Source: CAYJFG01 sp964369405
Lineage (GTDB): Bacteria; Bacillota; Clostridia; Oscillospirales; Acutalibacteraceae
Direction of reading: 5' to 3'
Length of the DNA: 16,109 nucleotides
NCBI GenBank assembly: GCA_964369405.1
Contig: CAYJGB010000035.1
Coordinates: forward strand, 1-16,109
Position 1 is the stretch's first letter. Every line of letters starts with the position of its first letter. Both the position numbers and the translations under genes were made by a program. Below, piece after piece: positions 8,758-15,972 of the stretch. Under the pieces are notes generated by a model. It saw nothing but the letters and a program-made list of their open reading frames with translations, did no database searches and was not told where the DNA came from.

Positions 8758-9912
8758 TTAATTATTTAATGAGTTTTCTAAGTAATCTAAAGAATTTTCG
8801 CGTAATTTTGTTAATTTAATTTCAACTTCGTCGTAATTTATATCGTTATCTATATCTAAAATATTTCCGCTATATCTTCTTTGGCTAAGTGACAATAATT
8901 GACAAAGGCTATCTATTCTTGAGTTTCTTGAATTTTTGCTATTATCTTCAAACCTATTAAATGTCATAAATTTTTTATGGTTTAAGATTGAAAACACACT
9001 TCCGTGGAAAGAATCTGTACAAATATATTTTGCATTTCTAATTAAGTTTACAAAGTCGGCAGAGTCTACATCAAATAAACGATAATCTCCAAATGTCATA
9101 TCAATTTGCACAAAATTATCTAAAAATGGGATTGTAACTATTTTGTATCCTGTTTTTTCTTTAAGTTCTTGTGCTACTTTTCTGTGTTTTTCATTAGTTC
9201 CTAAAAAATAACAAAAAATATATTTTTCTTTTATAACTTCATTATTAGGTATAATATTGAGCCACTGTTCACCTGAAAATAACAATGTAGGGTCAATAAC
9301 ATTTTGAGCAACTTTACCTGTTAAGTCTTTTATAATTTGTGCACCTTTAATTTCACGGCTACTTAAAGATGAAAATCTATTTAAATATTTTTTTGTGCGT
9401 GATTTTTGATACCATGGAATTTGAGATACACCAAAACTTGTAGCATATGCTATTTTTGGCTTATCATCAGGTGCAAATTCAAGTGTGTAAAAATGGCTAC
9501 CTAAATTGTTCGGCAACCACAACTGGTCGCTCCCACATAAAAAACAATCATAATTTTTACAAGAATTATTTTTTAGCACTTCCCAACCATTATAAGTTTT
9601 TGATAGGTTTTTAAAATACAAATCTACAAATTTTAAAAATCTTTTATTTCTAATTTGTACATTTTCCCAAATTTCAGGGTGTTTTTGCAATTGTTGTTTT
9701 TTCTTACGGCTTTTTAATTTCGCTTCAACAAAACGTGGATTTAACAACCTTGGTACAGACTGCAACAAAAAAGAAAAGGATAATTTCTTTTTATATACAA
9801 TTATTTCTGTATCATATCCCATATCTTTAACTTTTTTATCATTTGCTAAAACTTGCAATTGACTGCCAAAGTTTTTTGTATCGTAACAAACAGCAAGTCC
9901 TACCTTTTTCAT
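8758..9912 (-). CDS. Polysaccharide pyruvyl transferase family protein (copy 2)
   Basis: A 384-residue protein of the polysaccharide pyruvyl transferase family. Marks are NFGSQLQ at 14-20, GSDQLW at 127-132, AYATSFG at 155-161, IDPTLL at 206-211 and TDSFHG at 299-304. It is clearly diverged from copy 1 (3040-4191), so the two probably act on different sugars or positions; that is inference. The segment at 41-85 is basic. The ATG has GAGGG 6 bases upstream. It lies 17 bases after the acetyltransferase gene and just before the FrhB-like copy 2. Pyruvyl ketals would add negative charge to the polymer. Confidence 0.83.
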   Translation of the reverse strand: MKKVGLAVCYDTKNFGSQLQVLANDKKVKDMGYDTEIIVYKKKLSFSFLLQSVPRLLNPRFVEAKLKSRKKKQQLQKHPEIWENVQIRNKRFLKFVDLYFKNLSKTYNGWEVLKNNSCKNYDCFLCGSDQLWLPNNLGSHFYTLEFAPDDKPKIAYATSFGVSQIPWYQKSRTKKYLNRFSSLSSREIKGAQIIKDLTGKVAQNVIDPTLLFSGEQWLNIIPNNEVIKEKYIFCYFLGTNEKHRKVAQELKEKTGYKIVTIPFLDNFVQIDMTFGDYRLFDVDSADFVNLIRNAKYICTDSFHGSVFSILNHKKFMTFNRFEDNSKNSRNSRIDSLCQLLSLSQRRYSGNILDIDNDINYDEVEIKLTKLRENSLDYLENSLNN

Positions 9913-9929
9913 TGAAATCCCTCGTTCTA

Positions 9930-10349
9930 TTAATTATTTTTTCTAATTACCTTAGCAGGAACGCCTGCTACAACGGTATTTGGTTCTACATCTTTTAAAA
10001 CAACGCTTCCTGCCCCTATTTGGGAATTTTCTCCTATAACAATTCCACCTATTATTATAGCACCTGCTCCTATTTTTACACCTTTTTTAATTATCGGTGT
10101 CTTTCCGTCATTGTTAGCACCTATTGTAACATGATGCTGTATAATAACATCATCATAAATTACAGCATTTTTATTAATTACTGTACCTAACCCATTATGA
10201 GCAAATATAACACTGTCAGAGATTTTACAATCGCATTTAATATCACAATAATAATAGTGTCTAATAAACCAGTCTATATATTTTCTATAAATCTTTATTT
10301 TACTTTTTCTACCCTTTTTTATCGTTTTATTTATATCAAAATCCAACAT
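9930..10349 (-). CDS. Hexapeptide-repeat O-acetyltransferase (serine acetyltransferase-like)
   Basis: A short 139-residue left-handed beta-helix acyltransferase. Isoleucine-rich hexapeptide repeats run from about 54 to 119 and the end is the typical VVAGVPAKVIRK. Histidines at 51 (FAHNGLG) and 72-73 (IQHHVTIG) sit where serine acetyltransferase-type enzymes place catalytic residues. The protein lacks the long N-terminal domain of CysE, as do the short capsule-locus members, so sugar O-acetylation from acetyl-CoA is more likely than cysteine synthesis. The ATG follows the stop of the GT4 gene by one base, and its AGGAGAG binding site lies within the end of that gene. Confidence 0.85.
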   Translation of the reverse strand: MLDFDINKTIKKGRKSKIKIYRKYIDWFIRHYYYCDIKCDCKISDSVIFAHNGLGTVINKNAVIYDDVIIQHHVTIGANNDGKTPIIKKGVKIGAGAIIIGGIVIGENSQIGAGSVVLKDVEPNTVVAGVPAKVIRKNN

Positions 10350-10350
10350 T

Positions 10351-11412
10351 TTATTTCTCTCCTGTTAAATCATAATACAACCCCAATTTTTTATTTATGT
10401 TCCTTAAACTGTATTTGTCTTTTATTTTTCTTTTGTTGTTATCTGACATTTTTATTAATATATCTTCTTCGCTAGATAGTCTTACCATCGAACTGGCCAA
10501 CGCCTCTATATCTCCTGCTTCAATTAGTATACCATTATCTTCCGTTATAACTTCAGGAATTGCACCTACTGTTGTGCTTAATATAGCCTTACCAGATGCC
10601 ATAGATTCTAAAATTGCCATCGGCAAACCTTCATTATAAGATGGTAAAATCATAGTAGATACTTTACTTAAATATTCTATTTTTTGTTCAAAGTTTATCC
10701 ACCCTATTACATTAATATGTTTTTGTAGCTTTTTTTTGTTTACTAACTCTTTTATTTTTTCTATATCCCCATCACCAGCCATGAATACTTTTATCTTTGG
10801 ATTTTTCTTAACTGCAATTGCCACAGCGTTTACTAAATCATAAGCACCTTTTCTTTCTCCTAATCTGCCTAAGAAAATAAAGTTATCTTTATTCTTTGAT
10901 ATATCACAATTTGCTTTAGTAAACATATTTAGGTCAATTCCATTATTTAAAACTTCGCAATTTTTAACGTTCATAACTGTTTGAAATTTATCTTTCCAAT
11001 CTTCTGACAATGCTAATACCAAATCAGCCATATTAAAAAAATCTACTACCTTTTTTTTCTTTTTTTGATTTAACCCTTTATAAAACTCCATATATTTTGC
11101 ACCATGAATATGAATGATAGCTTTTTTATTCAATTTTTTTAAGGTTTTAAGATAAATTCTTTTTCTAAATGTACTACCAAATGAAGCTGCATGAATATGA
11201 AATAAGTCGTATTTTTTAAATATTATCAAAAATTTAATATATGAAAATATAGAATATCCTAATCGTATTATAATGTTCCCGTCTATAAATGATGAAAATG
11301 TTTCTATATCATGTTTTATATTTAGTTCTTTATCATATTTTATCCCTTTTATTACTGTTGACATTCCGCCTTTTGATTTTTCGCAACTTGGTCCAACTAC
11401 TAATATCTTCAT
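10351..11412 (-). CDS. Family 4 glycosyltransferase (GT-B)
   Basis: A 353-residue GT-B glycosyltransferase of family 4. The N-terminal acceptor domain begins MKILVVGPS with a GGM loop at 15-17. The C-terminal donor domain shows GRLGERKG at 182-189 (R183 and K188 expected to bind the donor phosphates) and the E-x7-E motif EGLPMAILE with E261 and E269. This is a retaining transferase acting on the lipid-linked intermediate in the cytoplasm. A lysine-rich patch around 116-122 and a hydrophobic stretch around 47-66 suggest membrane contact. The ATG has GAGGT 5 bases upstream. Donor sugar unknown. Confidence 0.9.
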   Translation of the reverse strand: MKILVVGPSCEKSKGGMSTVIKGIKYDKELNIKHDIETFSSFIDGNIIIRLGYSIFSYIKFLIIFKKYDLFHIHAASFGSTFRKRIYLKTLKKLNKKAIIHIHGAKYMEFYKGLNQKKKKKVVDFFNMADLVLALSEDWKDKFQTVMNVKNCEVLNNGIDLNMFTKANCDISKNKDNFIFLGRLGERKGAYDLVNAVAIAVKKNPKIKVFMAGDGDIEKIKELVNKKKLQKHINVIGWINFEQKIEYLSKVSTMILPSYNEGLPMAILESMASGKAILSTTVGAIPEVITEDNGILIEAGDIEALASSMVRLSSEEDILIKMSDNNKRKIKDKYSLRNINKKLGLYYDLTGEK

Positions 11413-11425
11413 AAATTACCTCATA

Positions 11426-12304
11426 TTATTTCACATTTTTAGGAAGTTCAAGCCAACTTCCCATTAGTTCGTCAAAACTTCTTGGAGTTATATGATCAAA
11501 TCCAGCACCATTAGTAAATGTAATTTCACCAAAATAAACTTTATCTTTAACAATAAAGAAATCTACTCTTGCGTGTAAAAAAGGTGCTGACAATTTTTTT
11601 GCATATTCTAATACAAGTGGTAGTTGAGCTGGTTTTTCTATAATATCATCGTTATCATATTTAAAATTTATACCGTCTTTAAAATTCCAGTCTAAATCAT
11701 ATATATTTCGTCTATGCTCTCCAAATCTTCCTGAATGTACATCTACTAGTTTTGGTTCACCATTAAAACAAAATATTTTATAATCTCTTAACTCAGCTTT
11801 ATTATAATCTTCTAAAAACTGTTCAACTATTATCCTAGGTCTTTCAATACCATAAAACCATTCTCCGTAACAAGGTAAAAATTTAGCTTTTAACCATTTA
11901 TTAAGTAAAATTTTAGTATTGTTTATATCTAACTTGCTTTTGTCTTCACAAATTATATTAAAAGTAGAACCATGAGTAACTTTTATTGCGAATTTCTGTG
12001 GTAGATTTTCAAAAGGTATATCCTCCACATTGAATCCATGCCAATATAATTCGTTTAAACTTTCTTCACAACCTTGTTGTTTTACAAATTCTCTAACTGT
12101 GTACTTATCACAACACTTAGGCATTAAAGGATTTTTGTCATATAATTTTATCCACTGCAATTTTTGATTAAAAGTAGTTGGATTTATTAAGTCTAATTTA
12201 TATCTTTGTTTTAAATAAAACAATAATTTTAATTCCGCCTTAGGGGAAATTTTATAAAGTAAGTTAAGTGGAGCTAACACTATACCTTTTGTTAAACTAT
12301 CCAT
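11426..12304 (-). CDS. TupA-like ATP-grasp protein
   Basis: A 292-residue protein of the TupA-like ATP-grasp group, often misnamed glycosyltransferase. Visible marks are the N-terminal TFNQKLQW (44-51), KVTHGS at 108-113, EQFLED at 161-166, DYKIFCFNGEP at 174-184, RVDFF at 246-250 and GEITFTNGAGF at 259-269, which carries the metal-binding acid and Asn of the ATP-grasp fold. TupA is named from teichuronopeptide synthesis, where polyglutamate and polyglucuronate are joined. ATP-grasp enzymes form amide bonds through acyl phosphates. With Ugd in the same operon, amide coupling of an amino acid to a glucuronate carboxyl is a reasonable guess but only inference. GAGGTGG lies 4 bases before the ATG. 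Confidence 0.85.
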   Translation of the reverse strand: MDSLTKGIVLAPLNLLYKISPKAELKLLFYLKQRYKLDLINPTTFNQKLQWIKLYDKNPLMPKCCDKYTVREFVKQQGCEESLNELYWHGFNVEDIPFENLPQKFAIKVTHGSTFNIICEDKSKLDINNTKILLNKWLKAKFLPCYGEWFYGIERPRIIVEQFLEDYNKAELRDYKIFCFNGEPKLVDVHSGRFGEHRRNIYDLDWNFKDGINFKYDNDDIIEKPAQLPLVLEYAKKLSAPFLHARVDFFIVKDKVYFGEITFTNGAGFDHITPRSFDELMGSWLELPKNVK

Positions 12305-12313
12305 TGTACCACC

Positions 12314-12793
12314 TCATGCATTTTCAATATATTCTTCTATATTTTTTATAAATTTTTCTTTACTAGACTTATATTTAATATACTGTTTTTGTTGGCAATT
12401 ATATATTGCTTTTTCTAAATTTTCTACATCATAACAAGGTTCTATAATTCCCATTTCTGAGAACTGTTCAATTATTTGCACTTGGTGGTCATCAACGTGT
12501 TCACCGTATTTTTTAAGTCTTGGTATTGCTATTACTTTTTTTCCAGCTTTAAGCCCACTCATTATAGCGCCTGTTCCAGCATGTGTCATAACTAAATCGG
12601 CTTTATTCATGTTTTTTAAAAAGCTTTCTCTGTCTAAAAACTGTTGTGATTTAAAGTTTTTAGGTATGTAGGTGCAATACCCAATTTGTGCGAAAACCTC
12701 ATCTTGTATCACTTTATTTTCTATTAATTCATCTATTTTTTTTAAAAGTCTATCAAATTGGAACTTTTGAGAGCCTAGTGTTATAAAAATCAT
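12314..12793 (-). CDS. Alg13-like glycosyltransferase catalytic subunit (PssE/CpsG type)
   Basis: A 159-residue protein equal to the C-terminal donor-binding half of a GT28-type transferase. It starts MIFITLGSQKFQFDRL and has THAGTG at 70-75 and HVDDHQ at 99-104, the expected UDP-sugar binding pieces. In bacterial exopolysaccharide loci such proteins work with an Alg14-like membrane partner to add the second sugar to the primed lipid; the partner is the preceding gene. The start has AAGGAGG 5 bases upstream, placed just behind the stop of the Alg14-like gene. Whether it carries glucose, galactose or glucuronate cannot be read, although Ugd upstream makes glucuronate a candidate. Confidence 0.88.
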   Translation of the reverse strand: MIFITLGSQKFQFDRLLKKIDELIENKVIQDEVFAQIGYCTYIPKNFKSQQFLDRESFLKNMNKADLVMTHAGTGAIMSGLKAGKKVIAIPRLKKYGEHVDDHQVQIIEQFSEMGIIEPCYDVENLEKAIYNCQQKQYIKYKSSKEKFIKNIEEYIENA

Positions 12794-12802
12794 AAGTCCT
12801 CC

Positions 12803-13273
12803 TTAATAAATGCCACCTAGATATATTGCATCTGGGTATATTTCTTTCATACTTTCCCATTGAACATAAAATCTATCTGCATATTTATATAGTAACTTAC
12901 CACTTTCGGTAGGTGAGTTTACTTTTGCGAAAGACTCAATATATATAAGTTTTTTTCTAAACAATTTTGCAAGTAAACACATAGGAATCATTGCTAGAAC
13001 TCCTGTGCAAATAACTACGTCTGGTCTTTCTTTTATAAATATAAAAAGTGAAATAAACGCATTTATAAGAAGTTTTAAATAGCATGTTTTTTCTTTTCTA
13101 TTTACTTGTTTTAGATAATAAATTTTTATTCCTTTAGTTTCAATTTTGTATTGTGTTTTTTCCGCAAGTATAAAACTATCGTATTTATCCATTAGAGGTT
13201 TTAGCATTAATAGTTGCTCAAAATGCCCCCCCGTAGACGCTGCAAAACATACTTTTTTTTTGCTTTTGCTCAA
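12803..13273 (-). CDS. Alg14-like membrane subunit of split glycosyltransferase (PssD/CpsF type)
   Basis: A 156-residue Alg14-like protein. It has STGGH at 13-17, a hydrophobic stretch at about 66-80, ICTGVLA at 88-94 and IESFAKVNSPTESGKLLY from about 112 with YVQW near 139. It anchors and completes the Alg13-like partner encoded next. The start is TTG at 13273, with AGGAG 8 bases upstream overlapping the end of ugd. Two homopolymers lie close to the start: nine A's (13253-13261, coding strand) and seven G's (13226-13232), the latter encoding the two glycines of STGGH with consecutive GGG codons, which is odd in so AT-rich a gene. Confidence 0.88.
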   Translation of the reverse strand: MSKSKKKVCFAASTGGHFEQLLMLKPLMDKYDSFILAEKTQYKIETKGIKIYYLKQVNRKEKTCYLKLLINAFISLFIFIKERPDVVICTGVLAMIPMCLLAKLFRKKLIYIESFAKVNSPTESGKLLYKYADRFYVQWESMKEIYPDAIYLGGIY

Positions 13274-13274
13274 C

Positions 13275-14513
13275 TTAATCTCTCCTAAAAATATCTCTTG
13301 TATATACTTTTTCTAATACATCGTCTAAAACGCTATCATATCTATTTGCAATTATTGCATTACACATAGACTTAAATTTATCTATATCGTTTACAACTTC
13401 ACTATCAAAAAACCTTGTTCCATTTTCAAGTGTTGGTTCAAAAATTACAACTTTTGCACCTTTACCTTTTACTCTTTTCATAATACCCTGAATAGAACTT
13501 TGACGGAAATTGTCTGAATTTGCTTTCATTGTCAACCTATAAACACCAATTGTTGGAACTTCTTTTTCTGTGCCGTCACTCTTATATTCTTCCCCATATC
13601 CATAATAGCCTGCTGTCCTTAAAACTCTATCTGCAATAAAATCTTTACGTGTTCTATTAGCTTGCACAATTGCACTCATAATATCTTGTGGTACGTCTTG
13701 ATAATTTGCTAAAAGTTGTTTTGTATCTTTTGGCAAGCAGTAACCACCATAACCAAAACTTGGGTTATTATAGTAATCGCCTACCCTAGGGTCAAGGCTT
13801 ACACCTTTAATTATTTGGTCTGTATTTAATTCTTTTGTTTCGGCGTATGTGTCAAGCTCATTAAAATACGCTACACGGAGTGCCAAATAAGTATTTGAGA
13901 AAAGCTTAACGGCTTCAGCTTCTGTAAATCCCATAGTAAGTATTTGTGTTTCTTCTTTTAAAGACACCTCATCTAAAAGGTTTGCAAATGTTTGAGCTTT
14001 TTTTGTAAGGCTTTCATCTTCCATATCAGTTCCTACAATTATTCTACTAGGGTAAAGGTTATCGTATAACGCTTTACTTTCCCTTAAAAATTCTGGCGAG
14101 AAAATTATATTTTTTGTATTAAATTTTTCTCTAACAAACTTTGTATAACCTACTGGAATTGTAGATTTTATTACCATTATAGCATTAGGGTTTATCTCCA
14201 TAACAGTTTTAATTACGCTTTCAACTGCCGAAGTGTCAAAATAATTTTTTTTTGAATCGTAATTTGTTGGAGCTGCTACAATTACAAATTCTGCATTTTC
14301 GTATGCTAGTTTTGGATCAAGCGTTGCTATTAAGTTAAGGTCTTTCGTCGCTAAATATTCTTCTATTTCATTATCCTGTATTGGCGATTTCTTGTTGTTG
14401 ATTAGCTCAACCTTTTCCTTAATAATATCTACTGCTACAACTTCATTGTTTTGAGCCAACAGAACTGCTAAAGAAACCCCAACATATCCTGTTCCCGCTA
14501 CTGCTACTTTCAT
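13275..14513 (-). CDS. ugd: UDP-glucose 6-dehydrogenase
   Basis: Oxidises UDP-glucose twice with NAD+ to UDP-glucuronate, an acidic donor for capsule synthesis. The 412-residue protein has the Rossmann motif GTGYVG at 7-12, STIPVGYT at 117-124, FSPEFLRES at 138-146, the catalytic-region lysine in EAVKLFSNTY (K203) and the active-site cysteine in GYGGYCLPKDTKQL (C259). I start it at ATG 14513, because MKVAVAGTGYVG is the standard N-terminus and GGAGAG lies 7 bases upstream. The reading frame stays open further up to 14606, but those 31 codons contain no family feature and reach back to the promoter. It is the first gene of the operon. A UDP-N-acetyl-sugar dehydrogenase is a weaker alternative. 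Confidence 0.93.
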   Translation of the reverse strand: MKVAVAGTGYVGVSLAVLLAQNNEVVAVDIIKEKVELINNKKSPIQDNEIEEYLATKDLNLIATLDPKLAYENAEFVIVAAPTNYDSKKNYFDTSAVESVIKTVMEINPNAIMVIKSTIPVGYTKFVREKFNTKNIIFSPEFLRESKALYDNLYPSRIIVGTDMEDESLTKKAQTFANLLDEVSLKEETQILTMGFTEAEAVKLFSNTYLALRVAYFNELDTYAETKELNTDQIIKGVSLDPRVGDYYNNPSFGYGGYCLPKDTKQLLANYQDVPQDIMSAIVQANRTRKDFIADRVLRTAGYYGYGEEYKSDGTEKEVPTIGVYRLTMKANSDNFRQSSIQGIMKRVKGKGAKVVIFEPTLENGTRFFDSEVVNDIDKFKSMCNAIIANRYDSVLDDVLEKVYTRDIFRRD

Positions 14514-14615
14514 AAAAGTACTCTCCATAACTTTATAATTTAGATTTTTATTATTCAATTTGATATCAAAAAAACAATATCTTACTAATAACAAAAATTT
14601 ATACACTTGTATTGT

Positions 14616-14644
14616 ATTATATCATTTAACAATATTTTATTCAA
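14616..14644 (-). promoter_or_regulatory. Sigma-A-type promoter of the polysaccharide operon
   Basis: On the minus strand TTGAAT (14644-14639) is followed after 17 bases by a consensus TATAAT (14621-14616). Transcription would begin near 14608, giving a leader of about 95 bases before the ugd start at 14513. The -10 box is perfect and the -35 box matches 4 of 6. The sequence is very AT-rich, so chance matches are possible, but the position ahead of the first operon gene supports it. Confidence 0.65.
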
Positions 14645-14920
14645 TATATATTCATTAAAAATATAAATTTCTTATATATTTGTTAAAGAGGCACAAAATT
14701 TGAATGTTTATATAATAACATTATAGATTATATGTTAAATTCTCACTATTTATACATAATTAATTATTATTATTGGAAACTTGTGAATTATTTAACATAT
14801 AATTTTATCTATTTGTAATAAATATTATGTTAATCTTTGTTGATGTTTTGTTTTTTTTTTGCTTTTTATTATATGATTTGGATTTTTATTTGTCTTAGGA
14901 TATTCTAAATTAAATTTTGT
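14645..14920. other. AT-rich intergenic stretch without a gene
   Basis: No open frame with protein character is visible on either strand. The only structure I see is the inverted repeat at 14727-14803. A run of ten T's starts near 14850. The stretch separates the operon promoter from the recombinase remnants on the other strand. Confidence 0.6.
14727..14803. repeat. 14-bp perfect inverted repeat with 49-bp centre
   Basis: ATTATATGTTAAAT at 14727-14740 is the exact reverse complement of ATTTAACATATAAT at 14790-14803. Inside the arms the similarity continues weakly (CTCAC near 14742 against GTGAA near 14783). It lies about 85 bases upstream of the -35 box of the operon promoter. It could be a protein binding site, a cruciform or an end of a lost element. 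The repeat is seen; the role is unknown. Confidence 0.6.
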
Positions 14921-14921
14921 A

Positions 14922-15046
14922 GTGCAAGGCAAATTTAATGCGATACTCTATACATAGATGTATTTGATAGTAATACAATGGTTGAAAATTTAACACACAT
15001 ATCAGTTAAAGGCGATATTCTTACGTTTTATTTTATTAATGGCTAA
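14922..15046 (+). pseudogene. C-terminal remnant of a serine recombinase (first of tandem pair)
   Basis: On the plus strand, QGKFNAIL in one frame is followed, after a one-base frame change near 14942, by YIDVFDSNTMVENLTHISVK and then FYFING and a TAA at 15044-15046. An FN-x-IL motif followed by a beta-rich V-x-V segment and a closing F-x-F-x-(N/D)G resembles the end of large serine recombinases. The next remnant's ATG overlaps the end of this frame, as in tandem recombinase genes of integrative elements. No N-terminal or catalytic part is present. This assignment rests on pattern only. Confidence 0.4.
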
Positions 15047-15271
15047 AGCTAAAACTCAATATCCAAAAACAAATATAGAAGGAACGTTCAAAATGACTAA
15101 TGTTATAACAATACCTGCAAGCATAAATAGATTTAGCCAATCATCAATTACAGATGTAACTAAAAGAGGTCAACAAAGTAAATTAGACGGTTAGTAGATA
15201 AAATTACTGTTTTTAAGGACCATTTTGTGATAGAGTTTAAAAGTGGTGTTGAGGTTAGGATTGAGGGATAG
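15039..15271 (+). pseudogene. Large serine recombinase with internal deletion (N-terminus joined to C-terminus)
   Basis: From ATG 15039 the plus strand reads MAKAKTQYPKTNIEGTFK, then TNVITIPASINRFSQSSITD and VTKR, which is the usual leader of large serine recombinases just before their (K)RVAxYxRVSTD catalytic start. That catalytic start is missing. After a few residues (GQQSKLDG, stop at 15192-15194) a shifted frame beginning at 15188 reads RLVDKITVFKDHFVIEFKSG and ends at TAG 15269-15271, the typical beta-rich C-terminal end of the same family. The whole catalytic, zinc-ribbon and coiled-coil body, probably well over 1 kb, has been deleted and a frameshift added. It cannot be functional. 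It suggests that this locus once carried an integrative element using a serine integrase. Confidence 0.6.
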
Positions 15272-15286
15272 AATTGAATATAGGTG

Positions 15287-15320
15287 CAAAAATAGCCACT
15301 ACTGTAAGGATAGGTAGTGG
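15287..15320 (-). terminator. Intrinsic terminator after the small downstream gene
   Basis: CCACTAC (15296-15302) and GTAGTGG (15314-15320) form a perfect 7-bp stem with an 11-base loop. On the minus strand the stem is followed by CTATTTTT, with five T's at 15292-15288, and it lies about 30 bases after the stop of the gene at 15351. On the plus strand it stands 25 bases behind the recombinase remnant, where the following run is T-rich but broken, so it may once have served both. Confidence 0.6.
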
Positions 15321-15350
15321 TTAGTTGATTTATTTTATATTTAATATTGC

Positions 15351-15959
15351 CTACTTTGAAAAGTTTCTTAGTATAGTTGCATCATCATTTTCTTTATTTA
15401 TATCTTCATAATAGCAAAAACTAACATTTGGCTCATTTTTAAAGAGTGCAAAGAGAGATGCTCTTAATAATTTTGTTTTATCTGAATTATATTCACTTCT
15501 TTTACCTTTATTAGGATTTCTTCTCACTTTACCACAATAAATTTTGTTAGGATTTTCAGCATCGCTTTTACTCAGGGAGTTTAACATTGCTGATTTTTCA
15601 ACATTGGAAATATTATTTGGAATTTTTTTAGGAATTTTGTTTCCAAGCTGTTTAGTAAACTGCATAATAATATCTCCTAAGTTTTCTTGCCATTCAATTC
15701 CAAAGTAATTTCTAAGTTTTTGGGGTTCAATTATTATTTTTAAACTATTAGCTTCAACTTCTAAAGAGTCATTCATATCGCTTGTTTTCATAAAATGAAG
15801 TTTAACTAGCGCAAATTCATCTATACGTTTTTCTGTCCCAACAAATCTTTTAATTAGCACTATATACTCTATTTTTTTATACTCAAAAAGAAAACTACAA
15901 ATCGTCCATTTGTTTTTAACCATATCATCTTTCAATGTTTTCAAATTTTTTAAATACAA
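15351..15959 (-). CDS. Small protein of unknown function
   Basis: A 202-residue soluble protein with no signal peptide or membrane segment. I place the start at TTG 15959, because AGGAGG lies 6 bases upstream (15971-15966). The open frame continues to an ATG at 16004, but that ATG sits within the RlmD-like tail and has no binding site. The middle segment SLEVEANSLKI followed by LRNYFGIEWQENLGDIIMQF is well ordered. The segment 120-160 is rich in Lys, Asn and Ser, and the C-terminus is aromatic and acidic. It vaguely recalls the DUF6037 group, but that is from memory and unverified. It sits directly behind the right-hand RlmD-like tail and ahead of a terminator, so it looks like cargo left at the edge of an integration site. 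Confidence 0.6.
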   Translation of the reverse strand: MYLKNLKTLKDDMVKNKWTICSFLFEYKKIEYIVLIKRFVGTEKRIDEFALVKLHFMKTSDMNDSLEVEANSLKIIIEPQKLRNYFGIEWQENLGDIIMQFTKQLGNKIPKKIPNNISNVEKSAMLNSLSKSDAENPNKIYCGKVRRNPNKGKRSEYNSDKTKLLRASLFALFKNEPNVSFCYYEDINKENDDATILRNFSK

Positions 15960-15965
15960 GTTTTT

Positions 15966-15971
15966 CCTCCT
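15966..15971 (-). promoter_or_regulatory. Ribosome binding site deciding a TTG start
   Basis: A perfect AGGAGG on the minus strand, 6 bases before TTG 15959 and directly after the stop (15975-15973) of the RlmD-like tail frame. It argues for the TTG over the upstream in-frame ATG at 16004. Confidence 0.75.
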
Positions 15972-15972
15972 T

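Noticed and set aside
13275..14606. Extended ugd start at 14606
   Set aside because: The extra 31 codons lack family features and would begin right at the predicted transcription start. ATG 14513 has a binding site and gives the standard N-terminus.
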